A stretch of 64,000 bases of DNA from Panicum virgatum (GCF_016808335.1 NC_053148.1:49058930-49122929), one strand, 5' to 3'; shown: positions 33,315 through 45,702, counted from the first letter of the stretch. Notes: generated from the letters alone by a model not told the origin. Made by a program: numbers and translations.

Positions 33315-34337
33315 AAAATGTGTCCCACGGCGCCATGCCGTACTCATTACTCCGCTTTAATTCCTCAACAAGGACCACGGCTTCGTGATGGGACTATCCG
33401 TCAAAATAAATAAAAAGTTACAGCTCTAAAGTCCTCAAAAAAACAGTGTACCCTTTTTTCCCTCCCGATAAGCACACACAGTGGTGTACTGTTGTCTTGT
33501 GCTGGGTGCTTCACTGGACACACAAGGAGTGTAAAACAGTAACGTATTTTCAAAAAAAAAAAGTGTAAAACAGTAAGAGTATGTGAACAACCAACAAGGC
33601 GTGCCGTGTGCACAGCCAGCCGTATCGTGTCGGGCACAAGAAGAAGGAACTAGGAAGTTGTCACAAAAGTAGAACTCACCACAGCAAGTTTAACCCATCT
33701 CGTCGCCATCCCCAGGCTTTGCCGTTTCATTGAAGCATCCGTGCTCAAAGCGAAATGTCCATCTCTTACCCGTTCGGTAGCCATACCAGCATCAGGTGCA
33801 ACGCCCAGACCATTCACCTCCGTCATCCAAAAGCTCCCAACCAAATGGCCGATATCTGCATGATGTCGCTATCTCTCAGTTACAGCATACTTTCCATTTC
33901 CAGAAGGGTTCCCCCCCCCCCCCCCCCCCCCAAAACAAAGAAAATTAATACTCCATTTAGGGGTAGTTGATTGTTCAGGTTGAGAGAGCAAGCAACAAAC
34001 TAATTTCCATTTCCATTTCCATGCTAACAATAAAGGAATTATGTCACAACAAACAGCATTCTGTTGTTTGTTATACAAGCTGGACAGCTTATGGTTATCA
34101 ACTCAAGCCAAGCCTACACACAGGGTGTTTACAATCGGGTAAACCTCATGTCAAGCAAAAGCAACGAGCCATCTGTCTTTTACAACACTGACTCGAAAAA
34201 GGTCGGGAAACAACAACAGCTCGAGACAACAGAACCAAATTAGACAAGGGGAAGGAATGCTACATAATGTTAACGCAGTCTCAGCTACGACTGCTGCTAA
34301 CGTCGCTGATCAACAGGTAATTGATGTCATTGGCGTG
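33315..34337. other. Cyclin 3' side and spacer
   Basis: No gene seen apart from the probable cyclin 3' UTR at the right. It contains a 21-bp C homopolymer (33,911-33,931), a likely length-variable site and sequencing trouble spot. Confidence 0.45.
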
Positions 34338-37300
34338 TCAGCTGAAGAGCGACTGGTGAAGCTCCGGTGAAGTCAGGTTTGCTACGCACTCAAACTGCAA
34401 CAGAACAAGCACAAGGTGAGGTTAGAAGGAAATCGATTATATATGAGTTCTGCAATCCTGCTCCAGCAACAACTAGAGCTTCAGTTGTACTTGCCACAAT
34501 CAAGTGAAACTGAAGACCTCATAATGCTAGGAATTCAAATGACATTATGTTTATACCTTTTGATGTCTATACTTTTCACGGACGGCATTAAGAGGGCAGT
34601 TACTGGTGTTATGCTGCAGTTCCCATAGAGCAGAGACACATAATTGAATATCAGAGCTTTTGTAAGAGGTGTAGTGCTCAAGAGTTCGATTCTGCATAAC
34701 AATAGCACCAAGTTAGATATGACAAGTTTTTTAAAGCATAATTCAGCTGTATGTACGAAACTGCCTTTCATACTTACCCATGGAAGGTCAGATTGGTCAA
34801 GCGTCCATCTAGCAAGGAAAACAGCCGATGCTGCTACAACTGAAGGAAGAAATTTCAAGAATCCATAATCAACCAAAGTCAACTCCGCAAGATAATTGGC
34901 CAGAAATCCCAAACTGATAGAAGGAGTCTGCAAAATAAACTTCAGAACTTAGTTCTATGTTAAAACATATGCATAACTTGAATGAACTTGTAAGATCTGA
35001 GGCCAATCTTACTTTACGAGATGCTTGTGCCGCTCTAAGGAATCTCCTGATAAAAAAAAGACATGTTAGCAATGGTGCAGTGGTTTCCCATTAGAAATGA
35101 AATATTTGGCATATTCAGCCATTGGTAACCTGAGAAATGTTTTTGTTGTTGGAACAGAAAGATGAAATCCCAGGTCATTCACCACTTGGCCCTCCATTTT
35201 TAATACCTACTAGATCAGGAGGTTATCAGCTATTTATTCAATGGCTCCTTCCATATATGTAATAATTTTTCTCAAGTTCAAATGACAAACACCTCTGCCT
35301 TTGTATATGTATTGTCGGTTATGAAACAGAACTCTTCAACCCGCGGTGCACATATCTCTTCATATTTCCTGCAGAATAACAAAAGTTTACAATACTTCTT
35401 TTAGGGCAAGACTTTCTTACATTTGCAGATTATTCGTTTGCAATAATTTGGTACGCTAGCCATAGAGGAACAAGGCCACATGCTAGGCAAAACTTTGTAT
35501 GTTACACTTTCATATGTATTTTAAAAATTTTCACAATCAAAGACTAAATGGCCAGAGCATAAAACTCACGAGGCAACAAGCATGCTTGTTATTCCCAGAA
35601 GTTGTAATCTCTGTCTTTCAATGTAGTTCCGAGAAAGGAAGCGGTCAATGAGATATACAGTGAGGTACAGCGTGTCCGGCACAAGCTTGTATTCTTCAGA
35701 AACCTGTGACAAAGACAACATATCAGACATCACAAGATGAGGGGTCATGAGAAGTAAACTGCAAAATCATAAAGTTTTTCATAAAAAGACAAAAGAAAAG
35801 ACAGATGCCAAATCCATAGAGAGATGTACATAGTATGTTTCCGTCTAAGAAAACAGACATCATTATTCTGACCAATTTAATATTCAGGCTCTGAGAAAGT
35901 TATGTGTTGCAAAAACAAAAGTTGAAAGGATCATCGGCAACTGATTCAAATATATCATATAATTATCTCAAGTTCACTGCCATCAAAGAACAGTAAATTT
36001 CTTATGTGCTGGATCATACTCTGCATTTGCTAGTTATATGCATCAATTTGGTTCAAACTATATGCTGTCAGATGCCGAATGTGAATGATCGGATACCCAC
36101 TTCAGAACATTATTTAACCAAACCACGCATAAAAATCAACAGAAATCCAAATAGATTCATAGTCATAGATATAACAACCTCCACAAGCCAATCAATGAGT
36201 ATTCCCCTCATGCCCTTTGTGATGTCCCGTTGCAAACCCTCCAGGTAATTTGGACTGGGTCTTCTCATAAGCTGTGGAATAACATAAACATAAAGATTGA
36301 GCATGTACCCTTAAAACCAGCACAATGTGCCAAGAACAGAACACAAAAATCAAAAACTGGAGTTCTTCCAAGCTCAATAAGACATCGGGAATATAGAAAG
36401 AAAAAAAAGCAGACCGAAGAATCGGTTCACTTTTAACAAAAATACAATAGCATACCTCTGAAGCCATTAGGTTTGAGTATATCTCTACAACATAGGAAGC
36501 ACACATCTGAGGATTGCCATTGTCTTTGTCAATGTCTACAATGTCTAAGGCAGGAGAGTCCCCTGGAACAAAATACAGAATATTAAGCAGATGGTCACTA
36601 ATATAAATGTGAAGACTATCTACAAGTATCTCAGAAATGGCTAAGTAGAAAAAGAATTGCAGCATGCCTTTGTTATTTCAGATTTCTAATACCCCTTAAA
36701 AATTATCAAGATTATACTCAAGTAAAAGCAAAGGGCACCAGCTGCAACATGTCATATGGTAAGGTAAGAAAAACCTTGAACATTTCTGAGACTCGGTAGT
36801 GGCTGTGAATGCTAGTGAATGTTCAATGCTCAAAAAGAAAATGCAACTAACCAGTTTTTGACACCGAAGCTTCAGGCCTATCCCTGGCATTTCTTTCCTC
36901 AAAGAATGCCTCATGACAAGCACTGTCCCTGTTTCTTTCAACATTCTGTAATGATAGTGGCCCCATGTTCTCAAGTAAAAGAGCGGGCTCCTCTCTCTGC
37001 GGCAAAAATGTGCCCTCTTGTGTTTCTTCAGCAATTTTTGAATCATTAGCAACTGAACTTCTATTAACAGCTGGTGGGGGTATCTTAGGAACCTTTTTTG
37101 CACACTGCTTGTTTTTGCTCGTCGTTCTTCCAACCCTTTGGGAGGGCCTTGTCTGAAAAAAAAGGAGCCACCCTGTCACTCTACTATGTTTGCATAAATG
37201 TTTGGGAAATTGTTGGAATTGAGAACTCCACGTAGAAAAAGAGTTATGTGTGGAACACCTCAATACCTGAAGCTTAGTTGCAGCAGTGTTTTTGTTGGAG

Positions 37301-37569
37301 TTAGCACGGCTCACATTGGTTACATCCCTGAGTACTGTGCGCCTTTTAGGCTGGGGGGCTGAAATTGCCGCACTTGAACTAGTGGTCTCATATGAACACC
37401 CCCTTTTTGTCTTCCCTTGTGCAGCTCGTTTCTGTTCAGCTTTCGCATGAAGTGGAATGGAAGGAAAAGATGGAAAGCTTCTACGATTAGCAGCAGCTTG
37501 AGCTCGCGTGATTCGTCCATTGGGTGCTTGACAAGCAATAGGCACAGAGTTCTCCTTCCGTGCAGCCAT
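34338..37569 (-). CDS. CYCA2: A2-type mitotic cyclin
   Basis: Eleven coding exons join in one frame: 37569-37267, 37152-36852, 36562-36456, 36271-36179, 35703-35570, 35368-35293, 35206-35130, 35046-35013, 34927-34778, 34691-34557 and 34394-34338. They give 488 residues from ATG 37569 (MAARKENS). The N-terminal region holds the destruction box RTVLRDVTN (residues 77-85) for APC/C-dependent degradation and is otherwise basic and disordered. The cyclin box runs from [20 protein letters not shown] through [19 protein letters not shown]. The C-terminal cyclin fold includes [19 protein letters not shown] and STLEHYTS-like [11 protein letters not shown]. These features, notably FLRAAQAS and the FLKFLPSVV block, fit the A2 subgroup better than A1 or A3. 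A2 cyclins activate CDKA/CDKB in S-G2-M and restrain endoreduplication. A noncoding first exon lies upstream. The gene looks intact. Confidence 0.92.
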
Positions 37570-38521
37570 CCGAACCTGAGTATGTTGAAAATGACTATGT
37601 GACTTCATACAATAAGATTAATACAAAAGCAGAGGCAAATAGCACTGGGGAACTGAACAAGTGAATAGTACATTGCATTTAGGCATCACGCGGAATTGTG
37701 AAAAAAAAATAGGTGAAAAGCAACTGAGCAAGGTTTTGTATAAGTTTTTAAGAAAACATCTTCTACAAGCTGATTAATCATATTTATATTCAGCAAATTT
37801 AATGCCAAACTATGTATGTTCTAAACTTGTAATGCCAAACATCTTCTACAGGTATATGAATAACATACACATATATGGCTTGTTCATGTTGTCTATCAAA
37901 AAAAAACAACTTGTTCATGTTCGGATTTTACATCAAAAGACCGAGGAAATCTGCATTTTGAAATAAAGTTACCAAAATTCATAACCAGCTCAGTTCTTTT
38001 TCCCTCTTGTCTGATCAAGTTGTTGGCATTTCCTAGATGCAGGCAGGCCTCAAATTTAGTTTTTTTACTGCAATTTCTGTCTCATCGTGACAAGGAATGT
38101 GTGGATCTTTTGAGGGAATGCTGCATTTGCAGAATGCACCATTTTCCAACGACAAAAATCGGCAACAAAAGCTGATCCAAGCAGCCAATAGGATGCGTCG
38201 TCAATTCTTTGGGAGGCCAAACGGTATCTTGGCTGCACCGCAAGCTCAACCCGTCCAGAACAGAACGAAATCTAAAAGAACCTTTATTCGCGGAAAGAAT
38301 AGGCCCTCCTCGGTTCTTGGGGCCAGGCGAGAGAGGGGTTCTTGGACCCGTCCCAAGCCCCACGAAACATCCTCCAAGAAACCCTAACCCCCGAGGTTCT
38401 TGGACCCCAAATGAGGGAGGGGGGGACCCGTCGCACCACCCGAAATTTGCACCCCGGACCATCGACACCAAGAATCACAAGAAAGCGGACCGGGTGGGAG
38501 GGGGGAGGCGTGGAGGCTCAC

Positions 38522-38800
38522 CGCTCGCGTGCGGCGCGGCGGAGGCGTCGATCCGGGGACCCCCGTGCCCCAGCGCCGTAGATCCGGCGGCGGCGGCGGC
38601 GAGGGCTCCGCTCCCTCCGCCTGGTTTGGGTTTTCCGGTGGGGGGTGTGGTAGTAGAAGGTGGGGGAGTGTGAGTAGAGGAGGGAGGAGGGCGGTGTGTT
38701 TCTTTTCTTTGCCCTTTTGGGATGAGAGAGAGAGAGGAGGAGGAGGAGAAGAGAGGAGCGGAGCGGAGGAGAGAGGAGAGGAGAGGGAAATTGGGTGGAT
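38522..38800 (-). promoter_or_regulatory. Cyclin 5' UTR exon and promoter-proximal region
   Basis: On the minus strand a CT-rich leader (CTCTCC and CTCCTC runs near 38,725-38,790) is followed by a donor AGCG|GTGAGCC (exon border about 38,522). The matching acceptor TCAG|GTTCGG lies 6 bp before the start codon at about 37,575, giving a 5' UTR intron of about 950 bp. The transcription start near 38,800 is an estimate. Confidence 0.65.
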
Positions 38801-38882
38801 TCGGGAGGGTTTCAAATTTCGAACCGCCTGCTTTGCTTCCGATCCGACCTCGGTTCGCCTGGCCTCTTCTTTAAACGCCAAG

Positions 38883-39173
38883 TTTTTTTTTGAAATTACA
38901 CGGTACAACTTAGACACTCACAACATACATACACTCACATTCATATGAACACACGTACGTAAACATTATTCTTATGAGTATCTTCGAAGACCGAGCCAGC
39001 AAATCCTCGAGATTGACGAAGTCACCACTGATGCCTCGTTGTCGATGGAAATGTCGCCTACCACTGAATGCTCAATGCTGTTAAATCTCAAAATATTCGC
39101 TCCCAAAAAAATCAAATCCAGAATCTCAATTGTTACCGGAGCTCTTATAAGCACTAGGTTACAGTCCTTTCGC
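38883..39173 (-). mobile_element. SINE-like retroposon
   Basis: The insert is flanked by a perfect 15-bp direct repeat TCTTTAAACGCCAAG (38868-38882, 39174-39188), a target duplication of the length made by LINE-type retroposition. The poly-T at 38883-38891 is its A-tail, so it reads on the minus strand. The phrase TCTTCGAAGATACTCATAAG and the GTGTATGTATG stretch before the tail resemble a common grass SINE/LINE 3' end. No clear A/B box or protein is seen. It lies just upstream of the estimated cyclin transcription start. Confidence 0.8.
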
Positions 39174-39560
39174 TCTTTAAACGCCAAGTGGTGGTGGTCC
39201 TGGAGATCTGCGTCGCGGCCCGATAGCCGAGTGGGCTCGCTTGGTCCACCTTGCTTCACGCAGAGAGCCCAACAAAAACGACGCTCCCACGGAAGGCCCA
39301 GCAGCGGATGCAGACGCTGACAATTGGGGACGCCACGCAGGCTATAGCAATGCAGGCGTTGCCGCCCTTGGGAGTTGCCATCCAGCGCTCTGCCGCTTCC
39401 GCGCCACCACAGCTTACCGTCGGCTTCTTCCTCCACGACCTCGTTTTTGACTTTTGAGGGTAAACAAACTGCCCGATCATACGCTGCTATGCTCACGTAT
39501 AGTACACACTCTCTACTACTATGAATCTCTCTCTGTGCTACTGCATCGATCCCTAACTCT

Positions 39561-39820
39561 GACCTTGTTTGGTTCATGGTACTTTTGCATAAGTCCCTAG
39601 CACTTTAGAGGCTAAAGAACCAAACAGGTGGGATTTTTTTAGGCTAAAATATTGTTTGGGGCTAAAGAATGAGAAGTTCCTCTTGATGAGTTTTTTTAGA
39701 CTTTTAGCCTACATCTCCCTATGAGTATTAGGGTACATTGTGCATGCACATTTAATGGTCTCTAGTCCCTCTTGTTTTGTAACCAAATTAGCTCAGAGAC
39801 GTTTTGTAACCAAACAGACC
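39561..39820. mobile_element. MITE, CCTTGTTTGGTT ends
   Basis: The left end GACCTTGTTTGGTT pairs with the right end AACCAAACAGACC. Internal TTTTAG and GGGACT-type words resemble the element near 40.1-40.4 kb. No clear target duplication. Confidence 0.6.
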
Positions 39821-40118
39821 TTCATACACGCGCCCAGGCTATTACTACAAACATCCCTTCCCACGTAGTATTCACATGTATGATAATGATCCATAACACA
39901 ACACAAGTGCACCCGTTATTAATATAAATGTTGCCGAGAGATTGGACTGGCAAATCTTAAGATTAATAAAATCGTATAGTCAATATCCATGCTAAAATGT
40001 AATAAATAAAATAAATATGACAAGGAAATTCGACTCTGCCATAAGGAACCTCACTCACCAGTTCACCACCGTTTTGTGGCTCCTTGCATTGCACTTGCCT
40101 CATTAATCAGCTACTAAG

Positions 40119-40405
40119 ATCCTGTTTGGATACAAAAAATCTAAGACTTTTAGTAGTCTCAGCTTATAAAAGTTAAGTCCCAATCTGTTTGTTTCAGGGA
40201 CTTAGATAAGGTCTAAAATCATTAATAAATAGGGGGACCATGTGAGGGAGCCACTGGAAAAGTCCCAAGAAATCCCTCGTGGAGGTGCTTTTATTTTTAT
40301 GTCCCAACAACCCAAAAAAAAATCCCTAAAAATCCCCCTGTTTGGGTTCTAGGGGCCTTTTTAAAGTCCCAGCTACTAAAAAGTTCCTGGAAACAAACGT
40401 CACCT
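40119..40405. mobile_element. Degenerate MITE
   Basis: The left end ATCCTGTTTGGATAC faces the right end GGAAACAAACGTCACC, with internal CTTTTAGTAG / CTACTAAAAAG and CCCTAAAAATCCC words. Borders are approximate. Confidence 0.5.
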
Positions 40406-40551
40406 AAACCTTACTCAAACCATAGGATTGGAAATTAAAGAAGGCGGTGGCATGAAAGCAATGGGAACGTGGGGTGGAGCCTATGGGTGTTGTGGCCTGT
40501 GGGAGAGGCGGCGTAGGGCATGGCAACTGACAAGGGCCGGCCGGCAATTTA

Positions 40552-40895
40552 GGGTCGTTTAGTTCCTAAAAATTTTTGTGTGCTACACTAACTTCGAACA
40601 TTTGACCACTAATTAGGAGTATTAAATATGGATAACTGACAAAATCCATTCCACATCCCCCGAGCAAAATCGTGAGACGAATCTAATGAACCTAATTATG
40701 CAATGATTAGACAATGTCGTGCTACAGTAATCAATCTCTAATGATGGATTAATTAGACTTAATAGATTCGTCTCGCGATTTCCCGTCCATCCGTGTAATT
40801 AGATTTACAATTAGATCATATTTAGTCTTTCTAATCTTCGATTAAAAATTGCTATAGTAATTTTTCGCAGAAAAAATTGGGAACTAAACACGCCC
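40552..40895. mobile_element. Tourist (PIF/Harbinger) MITE
   Basis: Ends GGGTCGTTTAGTTCC and GGGAACTAAACACGCCC with a TTA target duplication (40549-40551, 40896-40898), the PIF/Harbinger signature. The interior has the ATTCGTCTCGCGATTT core shared with the 4.75-kb element. Confidence 0.85.
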
Positions 40896-41148
40896 TTAAT
40901 GCAAGGCTAATAAGTAATAACCCAGCCGACTAGTCGGCTGCATGCCCGAGTGCACCTGCTGCATGCGCCCACTGCAGGCTGCATGTTGGCTTATGCTGCA
41001 TGCAGCCAGCAGGGCGCATGCGGCCGCTTGAGCTGGTAGCAAGGGAAACACCCACTTTTTTCCTTCTCCTCTCCTCTTTCTCCTCTATGTAGGATTTAAT
41101 CAGCTCTTAGGCTACCATAATACTTGTCTTTTTTTTAAAGCAATTCGT

Positions 41149-41283
41149 TGTGTTTGTTTGGCTGTGGCTGATGGCTGGTGCTGATTTATTATGAGAGAAT
41201 AGTACACTGATTGGCTGGTGCTGATCTAGTAGAAGAGAACAGTATTGCTGACTGGTTGGCTGACAAACCAAACCAAGTAAACA
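41149..41283. mobile_element. MITE, GTGGCTGATGGCTG family, second copy
   Basis: Matches 4,596-4,740 through GTGGCTGATGGCTGGTGCTGATTT, GAGAGAATAGTA, AGAACAGTATTGCTG and GGCTGACAA. Ends are approximate. Confidence 0.6.
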
Positions 41284-42579
41284 TTGCTCTTACAGTTAAG
41301 AGACCGTGCCAGAGGAAGAAAATAGATTTGTGCCTCAATTCCCTATTACGCCTGAATCTTCAGGCCGACCCCCGAGGCCTAATCGGTCGCTGGACGAGAA
41401 TGGCTCCGTTGCCAGTCACCTGCACGGCACTAGTACTGCGGAGAAATCAGCAGCCACGTAAGTCGATCAGGGCGCGCGTCACCACAAACAGCAAGGGAGA
41501 GGCCATGTCGGCCGGAAGAAATACAATTTATTGCCTTGAGGAGACCCATCCACTGCACAGTGCAGACGCGCGGTTAAACTTGTTCACCGGCTTTTATCAA
41601 AAAAAAAAAACTTGTTCACCGGCCAGCCACTAGTGTCTCACTGACTCCACTGGCCCCATGGCTGGCATGCCCGGGCCCCCGTGCGAGTCCAAGGCCACAT
41701 GGGCACCTACGCCCGACAGGTCACTCACGTAGCAGCCGCTAGCACACACTTTCAGCTGGCAAGCGACCGGGGTCCTCTTCCTTCAATAAGTGCACGGCGC
41801 CTCCATCGTCGTCTGCTCGATTCGATCCAAATGATGATCGTCTAAAATCGGCGATCGGCTGCACAACAAGACACCCGCGTGCAGCAGCAGGTGAGCGACC
41901 AATCAGATCATAGAGTACCTTGGCTTAAAAATGCTTAGCAGCAGCAGGTGAGCATCAATCAGACCATCATAGAGTAATGCCTTGCCTGCATGGCTGTCTT
42001 GGAGAATATCAGAATAATGCATGCTAGCTGCTCACCTGTATGCAGCTACTGATGGTAGCTAGTGTTGTGCGTCCACACCACGTGACACGACCAAGTTTCA
42101 CTCACTTGAAACATTAGCAGCAGGAGATGGAACGCTCTCACACATCGATCGATGGTGGGGAACGCAGTGCAAGTCTGAATCGGCAAATGAACAAAACGCC
42201 ATCCGATCTTCCCAACTCTCCTCTCCCCTTGAAAATGAGTGCCATGTGACACAGGATGAGAATTTACCAATTGAATTTAGGTTTCGGAGGTCCATGACAC
42301 TTGCTTATTTGTCACGGGGAGGAACAATATACTGTATCGATCTTAGCATACATACTAGTGGTTCTGGTCACCAAATTAAGTTTTATCTTGCGCCCTTAAC
42401 TATATACTTATATCTTAGTATCTTACACAAGCATAACATAGCATAGGTGGGGAACGCAGGGGAACTGAACTAGTTAAGCGACGCACAACACACAGCATCC
42501 ATCAGGTGAGGTGAGGTGAACATCGTGGAGCCAAGACCTTGTATGCTTGCTGCAGCCAGGGCCAGGGCCTGGGCCTGGG
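41284..42579. other. Spacer and inhibitor-gene 3' UTR
   Basis: No supported gene. A short direct duplication GCAGCAGCAGGTGAGC...ATCATAGAGTA occurs at about 41,881-41,915 and 41,939-41,975. The last 100 bp are probably the 3' UTR of the minus-strand inhibitor gene, with GGTGAGGTGAGGTGA and GGGCCTGGGCC repeats. Confidence 0.45.
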
Positions 42580-43206
42580 CTAGTACCCTGCAGGCCCGAC
42601 CTTGTTGACGAGGGCGAGCGCGTTGCTGGTGACCTGCGCGACCTCGACGACCCTGCCGCGGATGGCGGCGCGCGTCTTGGCGTCCACGCCGCGGCCGGCG
42701 AGCCCGTCCAGGCAGGTGTTCTCGTCGGTGAGCGCCGCGCTGCACCAGGTCCGCACGTTGCTCAGGTGCCACTTGAACGCCGCCGACCCCGCGCGCCCCC
42801 CCATCCCGGCGCCGCCCATCTCCTGCGCCGCGTCGCGGAGGTGCCCCACGCTGTCCGCCAGGTTCTCCAGGCAGTCGCGCACCGCGCCCGCCGTGCCCTT
42901 CCGCGCGCCCTTCCTCGCCGCCGCGCCGCCGCCGCCGCACAGCCGCCCCACGTACGCCGACGCCGCGCGCGCGCGGTCCGCGCTCACCGACAGCGCCGCG
43001 CGCGCCAGCTCCCGCGGGCTCCGCGGCGGCGGGGACCCGCCGTACGACGCCAGGCTCTGCACGCACACCGACGGGTACTGCGTGTCGCGGCACGACTTGC
43101 GGATGAAGTCGCTCGCCGCGGCCTCGCTGTTCGCCGGCGACGCGGCCGCCATGGCCAGGACCGCGGCGGCGACCAGGAGTCCCTGGAGGAGGGCCGGGCG
43201 AGGCAT
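42580..43206 (-). CDS. Invertase/pectin methylesterase inhibitor
   Basis: Intronless, 208 residues, start ATG 43206. Residues 1-23 form a hydrophobic signal peptide (LLQGLLVAAAVLAMAAAS). The mature part is the four-helix PMEI/invertase-inhibitor fold. The N-terminal hairpin carries the typical cysteine pair C39 and C48 (FIRKSCRDTQYPSVCVQSL). The conserved central DC(L/I)E motif is present as VRDCLENLADSV, and the C-terminal pair as WCSAALTDENTCLDGL. Members act in the apoplast or vacuole, binding either pectin methylesterase or acid invertase. Sequence alone does not tell which, though the C-terminal layout is common in PMEI-like proteins. The length is normal for the family. A Gly/Ala/Arg-rich loop (about 90-105) is longer than usual. 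Confidence 0.92.
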   Translation of the reverse strand: MPRPALLQGLLVAAAVLAMAAASPANSEAAASDFIRKSCRDTQYPSVCVQSLASYGGSPPPRSPRELARAALSVSADRARAASAYVGRLCGGGGAAARKGARKGTAGAVRDCLENLADSVGHLRDAAQEMGGAGMGGRAGSAAFKWHLSNVRTWCSAALTDENTCLDGLAGRGVDAKTRAAIRGRVVEVAQVTSNALALVNKVGPAGY

Positions 43207-43370
43207 GATTGCGGAGCTGGTGCGGAGGGTGCAGAGCAGGAGCGCAAGCCGGTGGCCTTACGGAGTCTCACACAGTGGAGAGTGCTAGCTGCCTCTTGCC
43301 TTGGTTGGTTAGTTCTACTTCGACTTGTATGATTGATTGGCTTTTGGAAGCAGCCACCTAGCCGTGTCTC

Positions 43371-43378
43371 TTTATATA
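43371..43378 (-). promoter_or_regulatory. TATA box of the inhibitor gene
   Basis: TATATAAA on the minus strand, about 165 bp before the start codon. This places the transcription start near 43,340 and leaves a leader of about 135 nt. Confidence 0.65.
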
Positions 43379-43904
43379 GGAGGAAGATGAGCAAATTTCT
43401 GAAAATTTTGGAGACAATTTTTTAAACAAGAATCTAGGAGATATTATATCCTTTGATTTTTTTTTGCTTTTGAGCTTTGGACCATGCATGGACAAAGGCC
43501 GTGTTTAGTTGACTCCTGTAAAATTTTTGAAAATACATTTTTCTATATTTGAAGTACTAAATATAGACTAATCCATGGACGACGGAGCGGCGAGGCGCTG
43601 GAGGCGGATGAGGTGCGGCGGCGCAGGTTGGGGGAGAAACATGGGAGGGGGCTGGGCACCGGAGGGGATGAGGTGCAAGGGGTTATCCACAAAAGTGTGA
43701 TTATTTGGGCTAATGGTGGGAGGGGTTAAGTGCTAAAACAACCCACCTCTTCTCCTAGCCGTTGGATGAGGATCACGTGGCTTTGATTGTAGTTTTCATA
43801 GTTTCCACAAGATGGCTGGTTTGCATAGGATATGTTGTCTAGTCAAATACTATTTCATACGGAGTTGGAAACCATCTGACGTCCCCTGACCTGCCAACAA
43901 TGTA

Positions 43905-44164
43905 CTCTCTCCGTTCCAAATTACAAGTCATTCCAAGAATCTTAGAGAGTCAAAAATTTTCAAGTTTGACTAAATTTATACAACAAGATAATAACATTTA
44001 CGATTCCAATTAAGTATCATTAGATACTTTGTTAGTTATATTTTCATAGTATATCTATTTGATGTCGTAAATCTTGGTATTTCTCTCTATAATTGTGGAC
44101 AAACTTTGAGATGGTTTGACTCTCCAAGATTTTTAGAATGACTTATAATTTGGAACGGAGGGAG
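43905..44164. mobile_element. Stowaway MITE
   Basis: Ends CTCTCTCCGTTCCAAATTA and TAATTTGGAACGGAGGGAG with TA on both sides (43903-43904, 44165-44166). Long terminal inverted repeats and an AT-rich core are present. It lies about 530 bp upstream of the inhibitor gene TATA box. Confidence 0.9.
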
Positions 44165-44275
44165 TAAGTTTTTGTCTCGATCTCCATGGACCATGCATCG
44201 CACTCTTTTCTTCCATCGTTGACTAGGTATTAGAGCGTTGCTGGCCGCCGGAATCAAGAGTTCTACATGACCTTA

Positions 44276-44586
44276 GGGCCTGTTTGGCAGAGCTCCGGCT
44301 ACTTCAAAAATAGCTCCGGCTCCGGCTCCTCTGGTAGAGCGGCTTCTTTTGTGGAGCTGGAGCTATTTTGAGAAATATTTGGCAAAATAGATTCACCTAT
44401 TGAATTGGGGTGTAAAATAGTTAGAGCCGTTTGGAGCCATATTTTCGTGGCTCCACCTCCCTAGTGGAAGCCGAAAAGGACTCCAGGAGCGGCTCCATGG
44501 CTGGAGCTGCTCCATTTCAGATCGTTTGGCAGGGCTCCAGCTGGAGCTAGTTTTGGAGCTGGAGCCAGAGTCCTGCCAAACAGAAC
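44276..44586. mobile_element. Tourist-like MITE, GTTTGGCA family
   Basis: Ends GGGCCTGTTTGGCA and TGCCAAACAGAAC with a TTA duplication (44273-44275, 44587-44589). Many GGAGCT/AGCTCC units allow a long hairpin. Same family as 9,690-9,991. Confidence 0.8.
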
Positions 44587-44589
44587 TTA

Positions 44590-45693
44590 ATCTTCGCAAG
44601 GAATGGAGCTACTACCGCATGCCCATGCCCTAGTCTTTGTCTCCATTATTATCTGTCCGGTTCATGAGCACAGACGACGCGCTCAGTTTCCGGCGCGAAA
44701 CCTGCAGCAACGGTGGACGGGCACGCCATCTCCAATATCCATGCCTTGTCCTTGTTCAACTAATAATCGGCTAGCTAGCTAGCTGCCGGCCAGCAAGGCA
44801 AGCTCAAGCATGAAGGTCCCGTCGTTTTCGGCAGGCTCGCACACGATGCATGAACAGGCCGCCGCTGCCGCACAGGATCTGAAAGAGCTGGCGGGGGTTT
44901 GGGTTTGTTTCAGAGGCTGCCGGCGCCAATCACGTGAGCCTGTCCTCCCACAGTTGGTGCCTGCGCAAGTGCGAGTGCGCAAGAACAGTGAACAAGCAGA
45001 TGCCATCGGGGCGCGGCCGGTGAGAGATGGAGGTGTCGCCGTCACTTCCGTTGCCGTTGGATGATGCCTTGTTGCATATACTGAAGAAATTTCTGGTTGC
45101 GGTCTGAATAGGGAGGTGTCTCAGAAGCAGGCACGTGACTACTGTACCATTCTACTTGAGGTTAGTAGCTCGTAATAGCGGCGGAGTGCTGCCAGGCGGC
45201 CAGGCCGGTTGGCTTCAGCGAAGAGGAGCTAGCTGCTTCTTTTTTGCCGAATTTGGGTAGGCCACCTCCCTACTCGGATCCATCTGGGTGCCGCCTCTTC
45301 TATTACATGATGATCTGTCGATCGATATATGGATCGTGGATGGATGGATGGATGGAGAAGTCAGTGAAGTAAAAGGACGCCTAACTATCTAACCCTTGTT
45401 GGTGCTAGGTTGAGTGATCCAAATCCCAACTCTAGGTTAGAGTACACGTCATCGAAGCTCTTGATTATTGTAAGATCATTAGCTATACAATCAAGTGCCT
45501 ATTACCAATTAAAATATACATATTATACTATTTTGTATCTGAATTATACCGGATCATATATAAAAATTGTTACGGCATATCATCTTCCAAATCCTAGGTT
45601 CTCTGATTTTCAAAAATAGCTCCTCGGATGAAGCGGGTTCTTTTCTCTTATTTATTTGGCCGCAAAATGTTTTGGTGAGATGGTTTTTCTGCT
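44590..45693. other. Spacer, no gene seen
   Basis: Mixed composition with a GCTAGCTAGCTAG run near 44,771-44,784 and a GGATGGATGGATGG run near 45,339-45,355. The open frames near 44,780-45,060 show no known domain. Confidence 0.4.
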
Positions 45694-45702
45694 TATTTAT
45701 AA

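Noticed and set aside
42470..43394. Alternative open frames over the inhibitor gene
   Set aside because: Only the 42,580-43,206 minus frame has a signal peptide and the conserved cysteines.
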